A DNA stretch of 64,000 bases from Acholoe squamosa (Eukaryota; Annelida; Polychaeta; Phyllodocida; Polynoidae): assembly GCA_949317995.1 (NCBI GenBank), contig OX439038.1, positions 2,808,001 to 2,872,000 of the forward strand, written 5' to 3'. Every line of letters begins with the position of its first letter. Within the stretch, counting starts at the first letter, position 1. Below the pieces are notes generated by a model. That model was not told the DNA's origin, made no database searches, and saw only the letters and a list, made by a program, of their open reading frames with translations. The position numbers were made by a program, and so were the translations under genes. Shown in pieces: positions 18,079 through 30,369 of the stretch.

Positions 18079-21000
18079 GAACCATTGGGGAGTTTCTTTA
18101 TTAATAAGGCGATGACTAAGTTGTTTATATATAGGTTCTTGGGGTCACTCATACTGTGGTAGCACACAGGGCGGTCTCACGGGAGACCACACCTAGTGAT
18201 ATCTGAAACTACTCAGGTATATAAAAGGTATTGCTGACTTATAAAGGCAGACTACCAGCTTGTTTTAGACAGGTATCGTTCTAATTCAATGTAATTGTAA
18301 TATCCTCACATATGATCTCACGATGATGACCGGATTTCACCTTTTAAGTTTGGCTGAAAAGTATCAGAGAAGGATTTTTTCTGAATATGTCACTTTTGAT
18401 ATCTACTACTGTCATGCCTTGAAAATTCGGTGAGAAATGGACTTTCAACGGCTGTTTTGAGGAAACTAGACACGGCTGTTTTAAGGGTTTATATATGGGA
18501 TGATTCAAGAAATGATGTTTTTGGTTCTTTTTGGTTTCTTGGAGCTACAGTAATATATTTTGGAACGCCATTATTATTTCTTTTAGTCATATTTGGTAGA
18601 AAACATCTGGGGCTTCAAAATGAAAGATATTTGCATATGTTGGCCTATTATTTTGGGAGATATTGAGCTTCAAAGGTGAAAAATAGCCAGAAATTGGCAT
18701 TTTCCTACCTTTTCCTCCATGTAATAGGTCATGTATTGCCTACTGAAGCAGTCCTAGAAACCCCTAAACTATTTTTCCCCTAGGCCAGGGTCCTAACTAA
18801 TATTTCAATGTTGTTCGGAGTTGATTAGACACTTCATGGTATGGCTTCCCATGTAAAAAGAGAGGTTTTCTACTCACCAACCCTATGATTAATGTACTTT
18901 GGCTAGCCTGCTAAAATAGTAGCTTTATTCTTCTAAGTAGCCACTATCGAAGGGGTCCTTATAGACACATATATTGGGCAGAAAAGAAAGTGGCCCTACC
19001 TACAAACTTCTTTAGACTATGGTGGATTGTGACCAGGCTGGAAGTAACTCGCGCAAAGCGACCACGAAGAATTAACCCCTGTTTTTTCTATACCCTACTT
19101 AGAGCAAGACAAAAATTACAAAACCTTTTTAGACTATGGGCTCAGCAGTGTGACTCGCGTTTACTGGATATTTACCTGCATATATCACAAGCTCCTGCTA
19201 ATTCCTATAATTATACCACCCAACTAAGTTCAAACAACACATTTTGATTTCCTAACGTTGTAATAATGGGTAATTTTGGCCTAGCTTGGCTGTATGAGGG
19301 GCTAGTTCGGTATCTTTAACGAGAGTCACAATTTCACACCAAAATCAGCATGGGAAAGCTCAAGTTGTTTGTTTACATGTTATTTACCTTCTCTGACCTC
19401 CCTCCTTTCATTTTATTCTATTTAACCTATGTTTAAATGATTAGAATTGCCCCTGTGCAGGCCTGAAGCTGTTTGACTTGATTTTGTGACTCACGTTAAT
19501 GGTGTACAGTGATCGGCCCTCTCTACCACTTCATAGGTACAGTTGGGAGATTTCCAGTCATTGGGCGTTTAGATAGGTCTCTTCTATAATATTCTGGTCA
19601 AAATTGATCACCATTAGACATTCCCTTAGCTATAAGGTACATTTTCATTAGTGTAACTCGCATTATTCGGCACTTTTTTCATCTAATTTCATTATAAAGT
19701 AGACTTCCACCCCACCCAAGTCATTCATATCTGGCCATAATTGTGTAATTGGTCAATATTGTCCTTGACATCTGTATATATTCTGATTTATTTCATAGTA
19801 AAAAGAGACTATTCACTAGTAATATATAGAAGAGGCAGCATTTGAATTGCTTAGTAGACATGTCAGACTATTGTAAAAAGACAATAATTATGAGATATCA
19901 TTATACATGTACTTTAATCTTTTTTTCAAAGCTATGGCATGGATCCTAGATGGGCCTAAACTATACATTCTAAACTATATACATTTATGCTAGAATCAAT
20001 AGATGAACATGCTTTATGCCTGTGGTTGTATTATGGATGTTATCCAATGAGTGATAGTGGGTCTGTGGTGTTAGAAATTAGAAATCATTAACGCGAGCCA
20101 TGTTTCCAGATGTTCCCAATGCTCTGATAAGAGTCCTACTGAGCTGCATGATTAAGATATAGATGAAAGAGGTCATTTGTTTTGTAAACCAGACACACTG
20201 TAAATAAAGCAGAGTGATTTTTGAGGAAGCGAGGGGAAAGAGGTCTGTGGTGTTAGAAATTAGTGCGTGGGATAATGTAAGTAGAAAAGATGATTGCTGG
20301 GGGCTGCTCACCGGTCTTATATACCTAGGTGAGCAGCTCACAGGGTGATGAAATGTACCAGTAGGAACAGGTCAGATCTGGTTGGGTCTGATCAGATCTG
20401 AAGCGTCACCATACCTGGTAATGATTCTATTTATAAGTGGACCAATCAGGATGAAGGAAGATCGTGGAACTTCCCTGCATCCTAGAAATGCGTCCACAGG
20501 TATGTCGATATGTTGTGATACTCCCAGTGAGTCAGTGCCCAGAAATAGGATAGGTCCGGCTCTCACAACATCCTGGTATGGGTGATGTAAGAGCAGCTCA
20601 CTGTACACACTGGGGGGAATGAGCTGTGAGCTTGTGAGCAGGTCCTGAGCGTGTGTGGAGAAGAATTTGATAAATGTGTAAAATAATGAATAATACCCAG
20701 AATGGTCCATTGACACATATCTGCCTATTTCTTCATGTATTATTAATGCATTATCTGATTTTGTGACTCATGTTTATCGAGTTTTGGAACATTTAACGTC
20801 ATGTGCTATGAAAACTGAACCTTTAGGAGTTAGGTACTTAAATCAATCTTTTTAGATAGCCAAGACAGGGCTCTCAATAAAATAAAGTGTTATTAAGTAA
20901 TACTGAGTTTCTTAATCCATTAGTCCTGGGGCTGGCGAGCATTGGAAAGTGAACCACCCCAAATAAGCTCCTTTATTAGCTAATAATCCGAAAAAGGAAT

Positions 21001-22329
21001 GGACCATGGCCGCTGACTCATTATGGCCACCTGTAGTTAAACTTAATGAAGACTGTCACTTACAAACACTGACAGCTTTCAGACTAATCGGTGCAAATCG
21101 CTATGGGAATCAACTTCCTTAACGTCTTACTAGGAGCTCCTAGTGGTGTCCCTGGTGAACCCTTATTAATACTATCTGAATGGATGCTTGTCCAAGTGCA
21201 TTATTTTTGTGAAACTGTCATTTTCACCATGGAACTAGCAACGGTTATTACTGATCTCACTCAGTGCAGGGACACTGACGCTGGCCCGGGGGCCAATGAC
21301 ATGTAGTATGGCCTTTGGGCGCATAGTTTTCTGTGAAATTACCTTCCTGTGGGCCCGGGTGGGGGAATGAGGAAGATTCTAGCAGACCATATCTTTGACA
21401 ATATTATATGTCATTAGAACGCGAAAAACACCAGGAAGATGGACATTTTCAATAGGTCTTGATACTAATTACTGGGGTATACATGTATACCATATTTTAA
21501 AAAAATGTGCATTAATAAATCTGGGCCCGCAGTTTTGGGTGTGGGCCCATAGATTTCCATAGCTACATGCCCGGGTGGCCCATGGCTGAAAAAGTTAGTG
21601 TCTACCTTTGCAGTGTCATTCAAATTAGGAACAAGTGTTCATAAAGGCCTAGGCATTGGGAGGACAATGCTAAAGTGCCTATACAATAGGTCTTCTGTGG
21701 TCTATGGGAGTAAGTGACCAAAAGGTTCCTTACCCCAGCCTACTCTGGTGCCCTGAGGTATAAACCCTCAGGATACCATCATTCTTGATGTAACAAGGCA
21801 TAGATGTCCTAGAGGCACAATTGTAAATGGGCTATAGATAGCCCTGCTGTGCATACAGTAGGATCCACTTTAGGTCATTGGTTTTATACCTACAACAGGA
21901 ACAACTGTATTCCAGAATAATAAATACTCCACTGTATATGCACGTAGAGGGTGGACAGTGTATATTGGGTGTAAGCGGGAGTGTAGCTGGTTCAGGCGAC
22001 TTGCACTGATAAGCTGATAAGGTAGGGACCAGCATGTCCCTGGAAGTGGATGTTATCTAGGGACAAGGTACCCATCAAAGCAATACCTTATTAGTGTGTT
22101 TTGCCACCTTTGGCATAACCAGCGAAATTCAAAATGGTAGACCCACTGGGGATGGGTCCAGGCTCCTATATTGCTACCACCATGGGCCCCACAATGCACC
22201 TCTTCAAGTCACACATGAATTGGAACCGGAAATACTGCTCAGTCATAATGCTCCTCAAACTCTCAGACTACATGTTGCTGAACATATCAAAAGTAGGCAA
22301 ATCTTAACCCCCCCTGATTGCCAATGAAT
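18079..22329. other. AT-rich DNA without recognisable genes
   Basis: Frames are short and none matches a family I know. The block CTGTGGTGTTAGAAATTAG occurs twice, near 20060 and 20245, as a local direct repeat. A 114-codon minus frame at 20372-20716 has no recognisable motif. Confidence 0.5.
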
Positions 22330-22875
22330 GACCCTCTCTGATTGATTATCATTCAACTCTTTCCTCCTGTGTATATCCATACATGGATATACAAAAAGAC
22401 TCATTTGATTCATCATATTGAATGACCAAATATTCGTATCACGGCATAATAGAAACACAGTGTATTTCAGTTTTGTCTGCATAAGCACATATAAACACCT
22501 AAAGAAAAAGGACACCGACTCATCGTGAATGACCAAATATGGTTGGATGGGCTGCATGTTCGAGAAGCATCCCCAATCCAGGCTCAGACCTTTGCAGGTT
22601 TCTAGTCTTACACATTGAAGTTTAAAAAGGCCAACCAGATATTGATTCACTGTCTTACACTTCCTGGAAAAACACCATGTCATATATAAATGATACGTCA
22701 GTGCCTTATTTCAGCATATCTGATAGCCTGGGAAAGCACTGATAGGGATTTCATAAGGAGGTGGGCTTTCATTATAATTTTCTCGTTTCTCGTACACATT
22801 TTTATATAAAACCTCTTCTACATGGCTCCTATAACAACACTTCTTTGTTTTCTTAGTTGTTAGATGGATAAGCCT
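22330..22875. repeat. Fragment of interspersed family R2
   Basis: Blocks around CCAAATATGG, a conserved 'TCTTACA...TTGAAGTTT' stretch and TTGTTAGATGGATAAGCC recur in the same order at 25600-27070 and partly at 30370-31930. It is an old, decayed repeat with no coding capacity that I can see. A perfect short palindrome of TGTATATCCAT lies near 22370. Confidence 0.55.
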
Positions 22876-23140
22876 AAGAAGTTCCAAATTGCTGCATCCC
22901 TATCCCTGGGGTTGATACAGGAGTTGCCAGAGTAGTCTTTGAAATCAGATATATGTATATCATTGAGGGAAAAAATGGTAATTTAAATTGATTTGTTATG
23001 TAGAATCTCTCCACTCACTGAGCTTATCAAGGTGGTGCAAATTATTCTGAGACAGAAGTAATATTGAAATTGCAGACACTATGATTTGTACATTGTCACA
23101 CTTTCAAGTCAGACCTCAACAATATCCGCCCACTTACGTA

Positions 23141-23264
23141 GCGTTTAATCAACGTTATGATAGAGCACGCGTGGGTATATGGTTTAATATTCCACGACCG
23201 CGAAGCGGGAGTGGAATATTGAACCATATACCCACAAGTGCTCTATCATAACTTGATTAAGGCG
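23141..23264. repeat. Long hairpin 1 with structured tip
   Basis: Arms of about 54-55 nt pair across a 15-nt tip at 23196-23210 that reads GA-CCGC-GAA-GCGG-GA. The left arm has one extra base, and mismatches sit about 11 nt and about 26 nt from the tip. Tip layout is shared with 35311 and 40723 although the stem bases differ. Confidence 0.85.
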
Positions 23265-23383
23265 TTTATCTAACATATTTCTCCATTTTGTATTAATTTC
23301 TTACCTTATAACCCAAGAATTAATCCAGGAGAAGACATTTTGTAAGTGCATGCGATCCGCTAGCTTAGCCAACCCGCCATGGC

Positions 23384-23857
23384 CATGTTGTTGTTCTGTC
23401 CGACATACCTCCACGTTTACACTCATTTTTCGGGTATAATCCAATAATGTCAAGTCCTTTACTTCTAACACTGCCAAATATACGATCTCTAGTTGGTGTT
23501 CGCCTTAATTTTGTCTCCATTTTCTTCGAAATAAATAAGAATCCATTGATTTTCCATACCGATCCAACGCACACGGCCCGGTACATGGCCATTGCTTCTT
23601 GTTGACAGAGCGGGTAGGTGCCTGGATGTAAAAACTAGGTCAGCCACGCGTCGAACAAGGAATGGCCGTACGAGGTGGGTGCCGACATGTATCGATGTGG
23701 AAAATCAATGGATTCTTATTTATTTCGAAGAAAATGGAGGAATTTGGCATGGCATGTTCATATAGGATATCTAACAATGTTTTCCTGTGAATAACTCCAC
23801 CAGTTTCAATGGATTTTAGGCTAACGAGCTGTGTAAACATCAGGTATGTCGGACAAC
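23384..23857. repeat. Internal inverted repeat of hairpin element 1
   Basis: A perfect 41-bp inverted repeat joins 23515-23557 and 23700-23742 (core TTCTTCGAAATAAATAAG and its complement). An outer, imperfect pair joins 23384-23424 and 23825-23857 around GGTATGTCGGACA. The body can therefore fold into a second large foldback. Confidence 0.85.
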
Positions 23858-23898
23858 TTTTTGAAATCCTTGATGTACATTACTCTGTATCACCGGTC

Positions 23899-23962
23899 GG
23901 TTTGGTATAATGGACAGCGAGCTCACCTCCTGCCCCAGTGGCCGGGGATCGATTCCCTGTTG
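23899..23962 (+). repeat. tRNA-like module (SINE-type A and B boxes)
   Basis: TTGGTATAATGGACAGCG resembles an RNA polymerase III A box and GGGGATCGATTCCC a B box, at tRNA-like spacing. The anticodon arm does not pair well, so this is a tRNA-derived module and not a functional tRNA gene. Confidence 0.6.
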
Positions 23963-24266
23963 AACCTAAACAGTTTTAACAGGAAACGTATGGAGGAGTT
24001 GACATTGTATACTTCTCCAATTTATTAACATGTCCGGATTGAAACTAGCAGCCTCTTGAAGACGAAGAAAAGGTCTCAGAGTGTGTTATGGCTGGATAAG
24101 GAACTGGGGTTATGAGCAAAAAAGCACTGCTGAGGCCCAGATAGTTAGATAATGTTCATTATATTGACATGTGCAGTTACCCACTAAAGAAATGCTCAGT
24201 GTGGTCCCCTGCTAGCAAGTAGTCAAACATTGTTGTAAGCATATACACCCTGCTGAACCTCCCTAG

Positions 24267-24927
24267 GAGCTTAATTCAAAACATCCAGCGATCTTAGTGC
24301 AGGCACATATCATAAGACCTGGCCAGTCTTCCCTATCTAATGCATAGGTTGCAGGCCTGTCAGGAATAGTAAGTGGGATCACTTCACTGTTCCTTTTACA
24401 GCACTAAGATCACTGCGATCTTAGTGAGAGAATTGCATAGTGGTTTTACCTGAGTACAAGAGCACTTACAGGGAACACTCCTGATTGAAAGAGTGAAGTC
24501 CTACCCCACTCCCTTTGGTATCCTCTTGCTGCAAGCCAGACTCTGTCTTCGGGGAATTGCATGTCTCTCTCTATTGAGGTAAGATATTTTTATTTTATCC
24601 TGGTTGAACATTTGCATTAAAGTTACCTTATTTACAGATGGAATCTAATATATTTCTTAGCCCATATGGGGACAGGGAATGATGGTATAAGAACTCTTGT
24701 TAAGAAGAGTGACTCCACAGCTATTCCTTTGTTTTGGGACTCTTACTGCTGTGCCTAGTCAGTACTTCTTGGAATAGTGTAGGAGGGCTGAGGCTAAGAT
24801 CGATGCAATCTTAGTGCTGGCTAGGAAATGTGAACGCAGTCTGATCTTAAGATCACTTAATAGGATATGGTTGAATGATTCCTACGATCGCTGGGGTTGC
24901 GATCCCAGGATGTTTTGAATTAACCTC
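24267..24927 (+). mobile_element. TIR element, CAG-target family, copy 1 (661 bp)
   Basis: It starts GAGCTTAATTCAAAACATCC and ends with the near-complement ...GAATTAACCTC. Flanking triplets are TAG and CAA, each one change from the CAG seen at other copies. Inside are several palindromes built on CTAAGATCG. There is no transposase, so it is a MITE-like passenger. Confidence 0.8.
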
Positions 24928-25265
24928 CAAGGCAAGCTACCCTCGTATCATAAGCCTACCCTAAATTAATATGATCCATGTGGATCGATTTCGGCTTTAT
25001 GTCATCACGGTGGTAATGGAAAACTGTAAGTGTAGCAGTCAACTGTTTGTAAATGTATCATATAGCGAGTTCAGGAGTCAGGTCAGTAAAGTAATCAAAG
25101 GCCGTGAAAGTCAGCAGAGTTATACAATGTTTGTACAATGTTAGTGCCCTGTGTGATGTTATTGACTCATGGCAACGAGGACCACTGTATGGTTATTGCC
25201 AGCCTTTACACATTTAGGATGTATTTCAATAGACTAGGTGTGCAGTTTTACCTTAGGCAAAGGAT

Positions 25266-25277
25266 GGGGGGGGGGGG
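25266..25277. repeat. Poly-G run (12 bp)
   Basis: Twelve consecutive G residues; a simple repeat prone to length error in sequencing. Confidence 0.9.
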
Positions 25278-25599
25278 CAACACCTATACGTGTCAACAAC
25301 AATTTGCCTGATAGTCCCCCCTCACATCATGACTTTTGAAATACAATAAGGTACATCTTTAGGGAGTACTTATTTTTCTTACAACAGCGATGCTGGTGAA
25401 ACTCCATGCGAGCTTTTGCCTCGCCCTGTAAATTTATTAGGAGCTTGCAGGGTTTTTCACTCAAATATGAGGGGTCTATTTTGTCCCCCCCCCAACCAGC
25501 CCACCTGAGTTGTAAATAAATTGCCACTCACTTGATTTCGAGTATCTTAGCACTGTTATTATGTATAAAATCCTTACTTATAAAGTACACCCTAAATTC

Positions 25600-27070
25600 A
25601 AGTAGATTCTATTAGGCAAAGGCTATCTTTGCATATGGCACACAGATTGTTGCATATGTGACTGAATTTGTCCATACTTTTAACTAATTGTATGCCTGTG
25701 AAACCAGCGACTAATAGAGCCTCACAATTTTTAACCTTTTCCTATGATCACCATAAGGACGTACACGTATGGATATCGGCTTATTCATCATGGTCAATAC
25801 CAAAATATGGATTGGCTCAGGTGTTTGTAGAGGAATGCATAGAAAGGACAACCAATCCTTGTCAAATGACCAAATATGGATATGCTTGTGCACTATAGCA
25901 TCAGCATAAAAAAGGAATCCTATATTCAGTTTCTGACATTGGGCATGCATTTTCTCTTACTAATTGATTTTGAAGAAGTCCCAGAATAGGACTTGTTTGC
26001 CACCTACACTGAAGCTATGAAGTGGGAAAGGTATTCTGTTAATTAAGTGCACTTTTGGGGGCCAAAAACAACAAGTCATAATGAATGACTGAATATGGAC
26101 AGGTTCGGGATCTACATAGCCGCACTACTTACAAAGCGTCCTGCAATCAGCTTCTAATCTTACATACTGCAGTTTTAGAAATGGATACTGCTTGTTGCTA
26201 GCATTCTATTCTGCAGCTTAGAAAAGTGGCAGGCATAAATATCATAATATGTTCATTTTAATTTCAAAAAGGCTTCATTTTAAGTTTAATTTATACTAGC
26301 ATTGATAGATTAAATGAAATTGAACCAAAAATTGACAAAAGGTATAAATTACATGTTCGGTTTTAGTTCAAAAGGCTCGATGTTCTCAAATCATACTATA
26401 GATCAAAGGAAATTGAATTAAAATTGATGAAGTGTATTTCTAGTCTAAGTCTGGGTGGTCGGATTCCCAGCAGTAACACTCACCTCTCCTATATACCTTC
26501 AACCCTGGAGGCAGAACTTATTTAGTTACAATGAGCAAAAACATGTCCCCTAAGAAAACCACAACTGGATACAGTCCACAAACCTAAAAGAAAACCCTTG
26601 TTTCAATTTGAACGAGGCTTTTAAATTGGTGGTTCATTGACTTGAGTCGTCTGGTGAGCGCTTTCACTACCCTAAGAAGCTACACTACAGGGCAAGTGCT
26701 GTCTTTGAAATCAGAGATAAGCGGCTTATGTTGGTAATGGATGTTTGATGTGGTACCTATCGTTGGAAAATCTATTCTAAGAGTAGTGTTGAAGTTGGTT
26801 TCTTGTCTTACATATTGCATTTTAACCCTTTAAGGCATTAATGCATCATGTTCATTGGTCAGCATGATGCTCCAATGAAGTGCTGGTGAGACTGCTGTCC
26901 TTGGAAATCACTAATGGGGATTTCATAAAGATGTTGGCTCTGTCATGATAATTTTTTCGTTTCCGGAATTCTTAACAACACATTTTTTTTTAATTGTTAG
27001 ACGGATAGGCCTGAGAAGTTCCAAAGTGTTGCACCTCTATGCATTGGAGACAGTACATAAGGGTTCTGTG
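25600..27070. repeat. Interspersed family R2, long copy
   Basis: It is paralogous to 30370-31930: both contain CACACAGATTGTTGCA, a block near AAAGCGTCCTG, and GAAAATCTATTCTAAGAGTA with GTGTTGAAGTTGG. A fragment of the 17816 foldback lies inside at 26822-26895. No coding frame survives. Confidence 0.65.
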
Positions 27071-27615
27071 TCTATTGGATTGGAAGGATAAAACTGGACT
27101 GTGTGGGTTGCAACAGGTAGCTATCAGCAGGTGCATTTTCTGCCAGACAGGAAGTCAATCTCCACTCTCCAAGCAGATTCTCATGAATAACATTATTTCA
27201 TGAATAACACCTCTGTTGTGAGACCTGAAACCACTTCCATCATGGCCGACCGTGGCAGCTAAACTTGATGTGAAGGCTAACAGATTTGCAAGAACCAAAT
27301 AATCTGGGCCCCCGTATGAAAGGTTTCTCACAAAATGGCAACAAACATGTCTTAGGAAGCCATCCTTAAGAGGAAATTGACATAAAAAAATTATGTCCTA
27401 CAATTCCAGCCACCTGACAAATTAGCCCTATGCAGGAAGCCTGACTCTCCCGTTAGGTAAGATTCAGCGCCCGCCGGACAAAGCGAACCCATGCTGTGAC
27501 TTTTCAATGAGGCTTTTTAATTGATTGTACATGGGAAGAAGGGATTTCCTTATAGTAGAATGGTCTGTGCCTGATTTACAGGTGGTTCTTGGTGGCACTA
27601 CCCAAAGCACCTACA
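27071..27615. other. AT-rich DNA, nothing recognised
   Basis: Short frames only; no TIR, hairpin or repeat partner seen in the window. Confidence 0.45.
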
Positions 27616-28108
27616 GCCCAGTGGGCACACAATGTTGCATCAACATTGACAACCAGTTGATGTTATGTTGATGGTGTTGATCAACCTGTTTTCAACACTT
27701 TTTCAATATTTGTATTTCAATGTTGTCAACCATCACCATTTCAACATCCAGTCAACAGTTGACATATCAATGTTGAAATATTGTTGTCAACTCAACGTTG
27801 ATTCAACATTGATTTGTCAATGTTGAATCAACAATATTGATGTCAATGTTGATACAATGTTGATTCAACATTGATATGTCAACAAAACAACTGTTAATGT
27901 TGTTTCAAAATTGTTGAAACAATGTTGAGTCAACATAGAAACACAAACATTGAATCAGCGCTGATGGTTAGATGTTGAATCACAGTTGATTTTGAGTATG
28001 TTGTTTCAACTTTTAATTTCAACTCTATTTCAACCCTAAATCAATGTTGATATGCAAACATTGCAAACGTTGTTTCAACGCTGAATCAACATTGATGTGC
28101 CCAGTGGG
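27616..28108. mobile_element. TIR element filled with CAACATTGA-type repeats (493 bp)
   Basis: Ends read GCCCAGTGGGCACA and, reversed, CCCACTGGGCACATCAATG, giving imperfect TIRs. Nearly the whole interior consists of degenerate copies of TCAACATTGA and its complement in both orientations, so any strand can fold extensively. Elements of this style are common in invertebrate genomes; I cannot assign a superfamily. It has no coding capacity. Confidence 0.75.
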
Positions 28109-28438
28109 AGGTGGTGCCATGGAAACTTGTACTGTCTTTGAATTCAGCTATATACAGATCAGATAGGTCAATAAGAATAGAATTGATGCTATGGTATAGC
28201 TGGTGTGGTATATATATGGTATGGCAACTATGTCCGCAGTTTGTAAGAATAGTGATGAGCAGGTTGCAAGAAAGTCCAAAGTCAAAATTGCTAAGAATTA
28301 TCACTGCTGTCCAGAGAGGAAAATAGAGAAAATCCTTTTAAACATTTTCATCTTTTTTGAGATGTGAATGTGTATGAATGTCAGTGGAATCACAATCATG
28401 GCATGAAAATTTCTTGAGTGGGTCATATGATTGTCCAG

Positions 28439-29181
28439 GAGGTTAATTCAAAAGATCCTGGGATTTCTACCCCTGTGATCTTAATGTAGGCACATATCAT
28501 AAGACCTGGCCAGTCTACCCTATCTAATGCAGTGGTTGCAGGCCTGTCAGGAATAGCAAGTCCTGGGATCACTTCACTATTCCTTTTCCAGTGCTAAGAT
28601 CACTGCGATCTCAGTGAAACAAATACATAGTGGTTTCACCTGAGTACAAGAGCACTTACAGGGAACACTCCTGATCGAAAGGGTGAATAGCCTGCTGCAT
28701 ACAAAGAGAGGGGAGGGAGAACGGTTGCTGAGTGTCCTTGAGGGCTCTTAGGGCTACTCACGCGTTAAGTGCACTGTAAGGTAATTCTTCCCTTCTCTCT
28801 CTTTTTCCTGGGGAGTGGGGCACAATGCTTCTAATAGGCAAGCATAAATCATACATTCATGGGAACTCTTGAATACTGTAGGGGGTCAACTGCACCCTTT
28901 GCTCTTTTGTTATCCCATATGGGGACTTGGAACGATGGTATAAACATTGTTGTGAAGAAGAGTGACTTTACAGCTATTCCTTTATTTTTCGGACTCTTAC
29001 CCCTGTGCCTAGTCAGTACTTCTTGGGATAGTGTAGGAGGGATGAGTCTAAGATCGATGTGATCTTAGTGCTGGCTAGGAAAAGTGAATGCAGTCTAATC
29101 TTAAGATTGCTTAATAGGATAAGGCAGAATAATTCCTAAGACCGCTGAGGTTGCGATCCCAGGATGTTTTGAATTAACCTC
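28439..29181 (+). mobile_element. TIR element, CAG-target family, copy 2 (743 bp)
   Basis: TIRs GAGGTTAATTC / GAATTAACCTC are flanked directly by CAG on both sides (28436-28438 and 29182-29184). It is the same family and orientation as 24267-24927, about 80 bp longer. The CTAAGATCACTGCGATCTCAG palindrome is present. No transposase frame is present. Confidence 0.85.
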
Positions 29182-29329
29182 CAGGGCAGTAACCAAGGTC
29201 ACAAAATGATATTACGACAAATGGCCAAGCCAAATATACCTGCAAAGTGAAACAAATGAATCTGAGGCAAAAGCAATATTACCTATGCTACAGTATGCAC
29301 ATTGTCATGCTGTCGAGTAAGACGACCAT

Positions 29330-29790
29330 CATATGTCCACCCACTTACTGTTCATTATATTGACTTGTGCAGTTATCCACTAAAGTACCACTCAGTGGGC
29401 TCCTTATGACCAAGTAACCAATCATGGTTGTAAGCATGTACAAACTGTACATGTACATCCCAATGGCGGGCTACCCTCCTAACATGCCGTATTATGATCC
29501 GCATGGATTGATTTCAGCATAACAACAGAGCAGTCGTAATGGCAAACTGTAAGTGTAGCACTCAACTGGGGGTAAATGTATCATATCACAAGCCAGGAGT
29601 TTCTCAAATAAAGTGATCAAACACCGTGAAAGTCAGTGGAGTTAAGCAATCTTTGTACAAGGTTAGTGCCCTGTGTGATGTTATTGACTCACAATCATGA
29701 GACAACAGTGTGGTGATTGCCAGCCTTCATGCATCTATAGGATGTCTGTGCAGTTCTGTCTATAGTTGTTTGGTTAAGCCAAGGGGGTGC
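29330..29790. repeat. Fragment of interspersed family R1
   Basis: Collinear with 24150-25210 but without the TIR element in the middle, so it serves as a related unoccupied site. Confidence 0.65.
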
Positions 29791-30119
29791 ACCTTGTGTG
29801 TGAACAACAAGTTAGCTGATAACCCTCTCTCACACTCTTAGTTATTATGAGCTAGTGAAATAACACCAAGTATTCACTACTGTCCTCGGGGGTTGGGGGT
29901 AGGTGGTACCCATCTGATTACTGCTGTCAGTGATAACCTCTGCTAACCAGCTTCAGCTATGGCGGTGCACATTGGACAATCCTCTACCTCAGTATATATA
30001 CTCTACCCTAAACTTAAGCCCCCTGTAAACCCGCCACTTTTGGAGGGTCGTCATAGCTGGCAAGATTCACCTCTTTCATGTTTTGGGCTTTTTATAATTC
30101 CCTACTGATTGATAAATGT

Positions 30120-30122
<3 letters not shown>

Positions 30123-30180
<58 letters not shown>
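30123..30180. repeat. (AT)n microsatellite, ~58 bp
   Basis: Uninterrupted alternating A/T. Confidence 0.98.
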
Positions 30181-30183
<3 letters not shown>

Positions 30184-30369
30184 AGTACTGATGAGAGTGC
30201 AAAGGCCTGTATATAGCATAGTAAAAATGGGTTGCCCAAAGTGATGAATTTTGATCGTCACTGCGACCTTAAGTCATCACCTAGTAAGACCCCATGATTG
30301 CTGAAGATTGTAGATCTAGGTATAGTCCACCAGAGGACTTAAAGTTGTCACTGCTGATGGGTTTCTGAC

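Larger units (their letters stand above)
23141..24010 (+). mobile_element. Hairpin-headed non-autonomous element, copy 1
   Basis: From left to right it holds a ~124-bp hairpin (23141-23264), a second inverted-repeat pair and a tRNA-like module (23899-23962). After its hairpin, the sequence CTCCATTTTGTATTAATTTCTTACC-type block and the distance to the tRNA-like module (~640 bp) match the element at 35311. There is no protein-coding frame. Left and right limits are inferred from where similarity to the other copy begins and fades, and no target duplication is certain, although GCGTTTA occurs on both sides of the hairpin. Confidence 0.65.
24090..25300. repeat. Fragment of interspersed family R1, split by TIR element copy 1
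   Basis: Segments such as GTTCATTATATTGAC, GCTACCCTC, AACTGTAAGTGTAGCA and TAGTGCCCTGTGTGATGTTATTGACTC-type blocks recur in the same order at 29330-29790, with related blocks at 38330-38960. It has no coding frame. The 661-bp TIR element at 24267 sits inside it. Confidence 0.65.

Noticed and set aside
23899..23962. Functional tRNA gene
   Set aside because: A and B boxes are present but the anticodon stem does not pair and the acceptor stem is only about five pairs; the same holds at 36072 and 41328.
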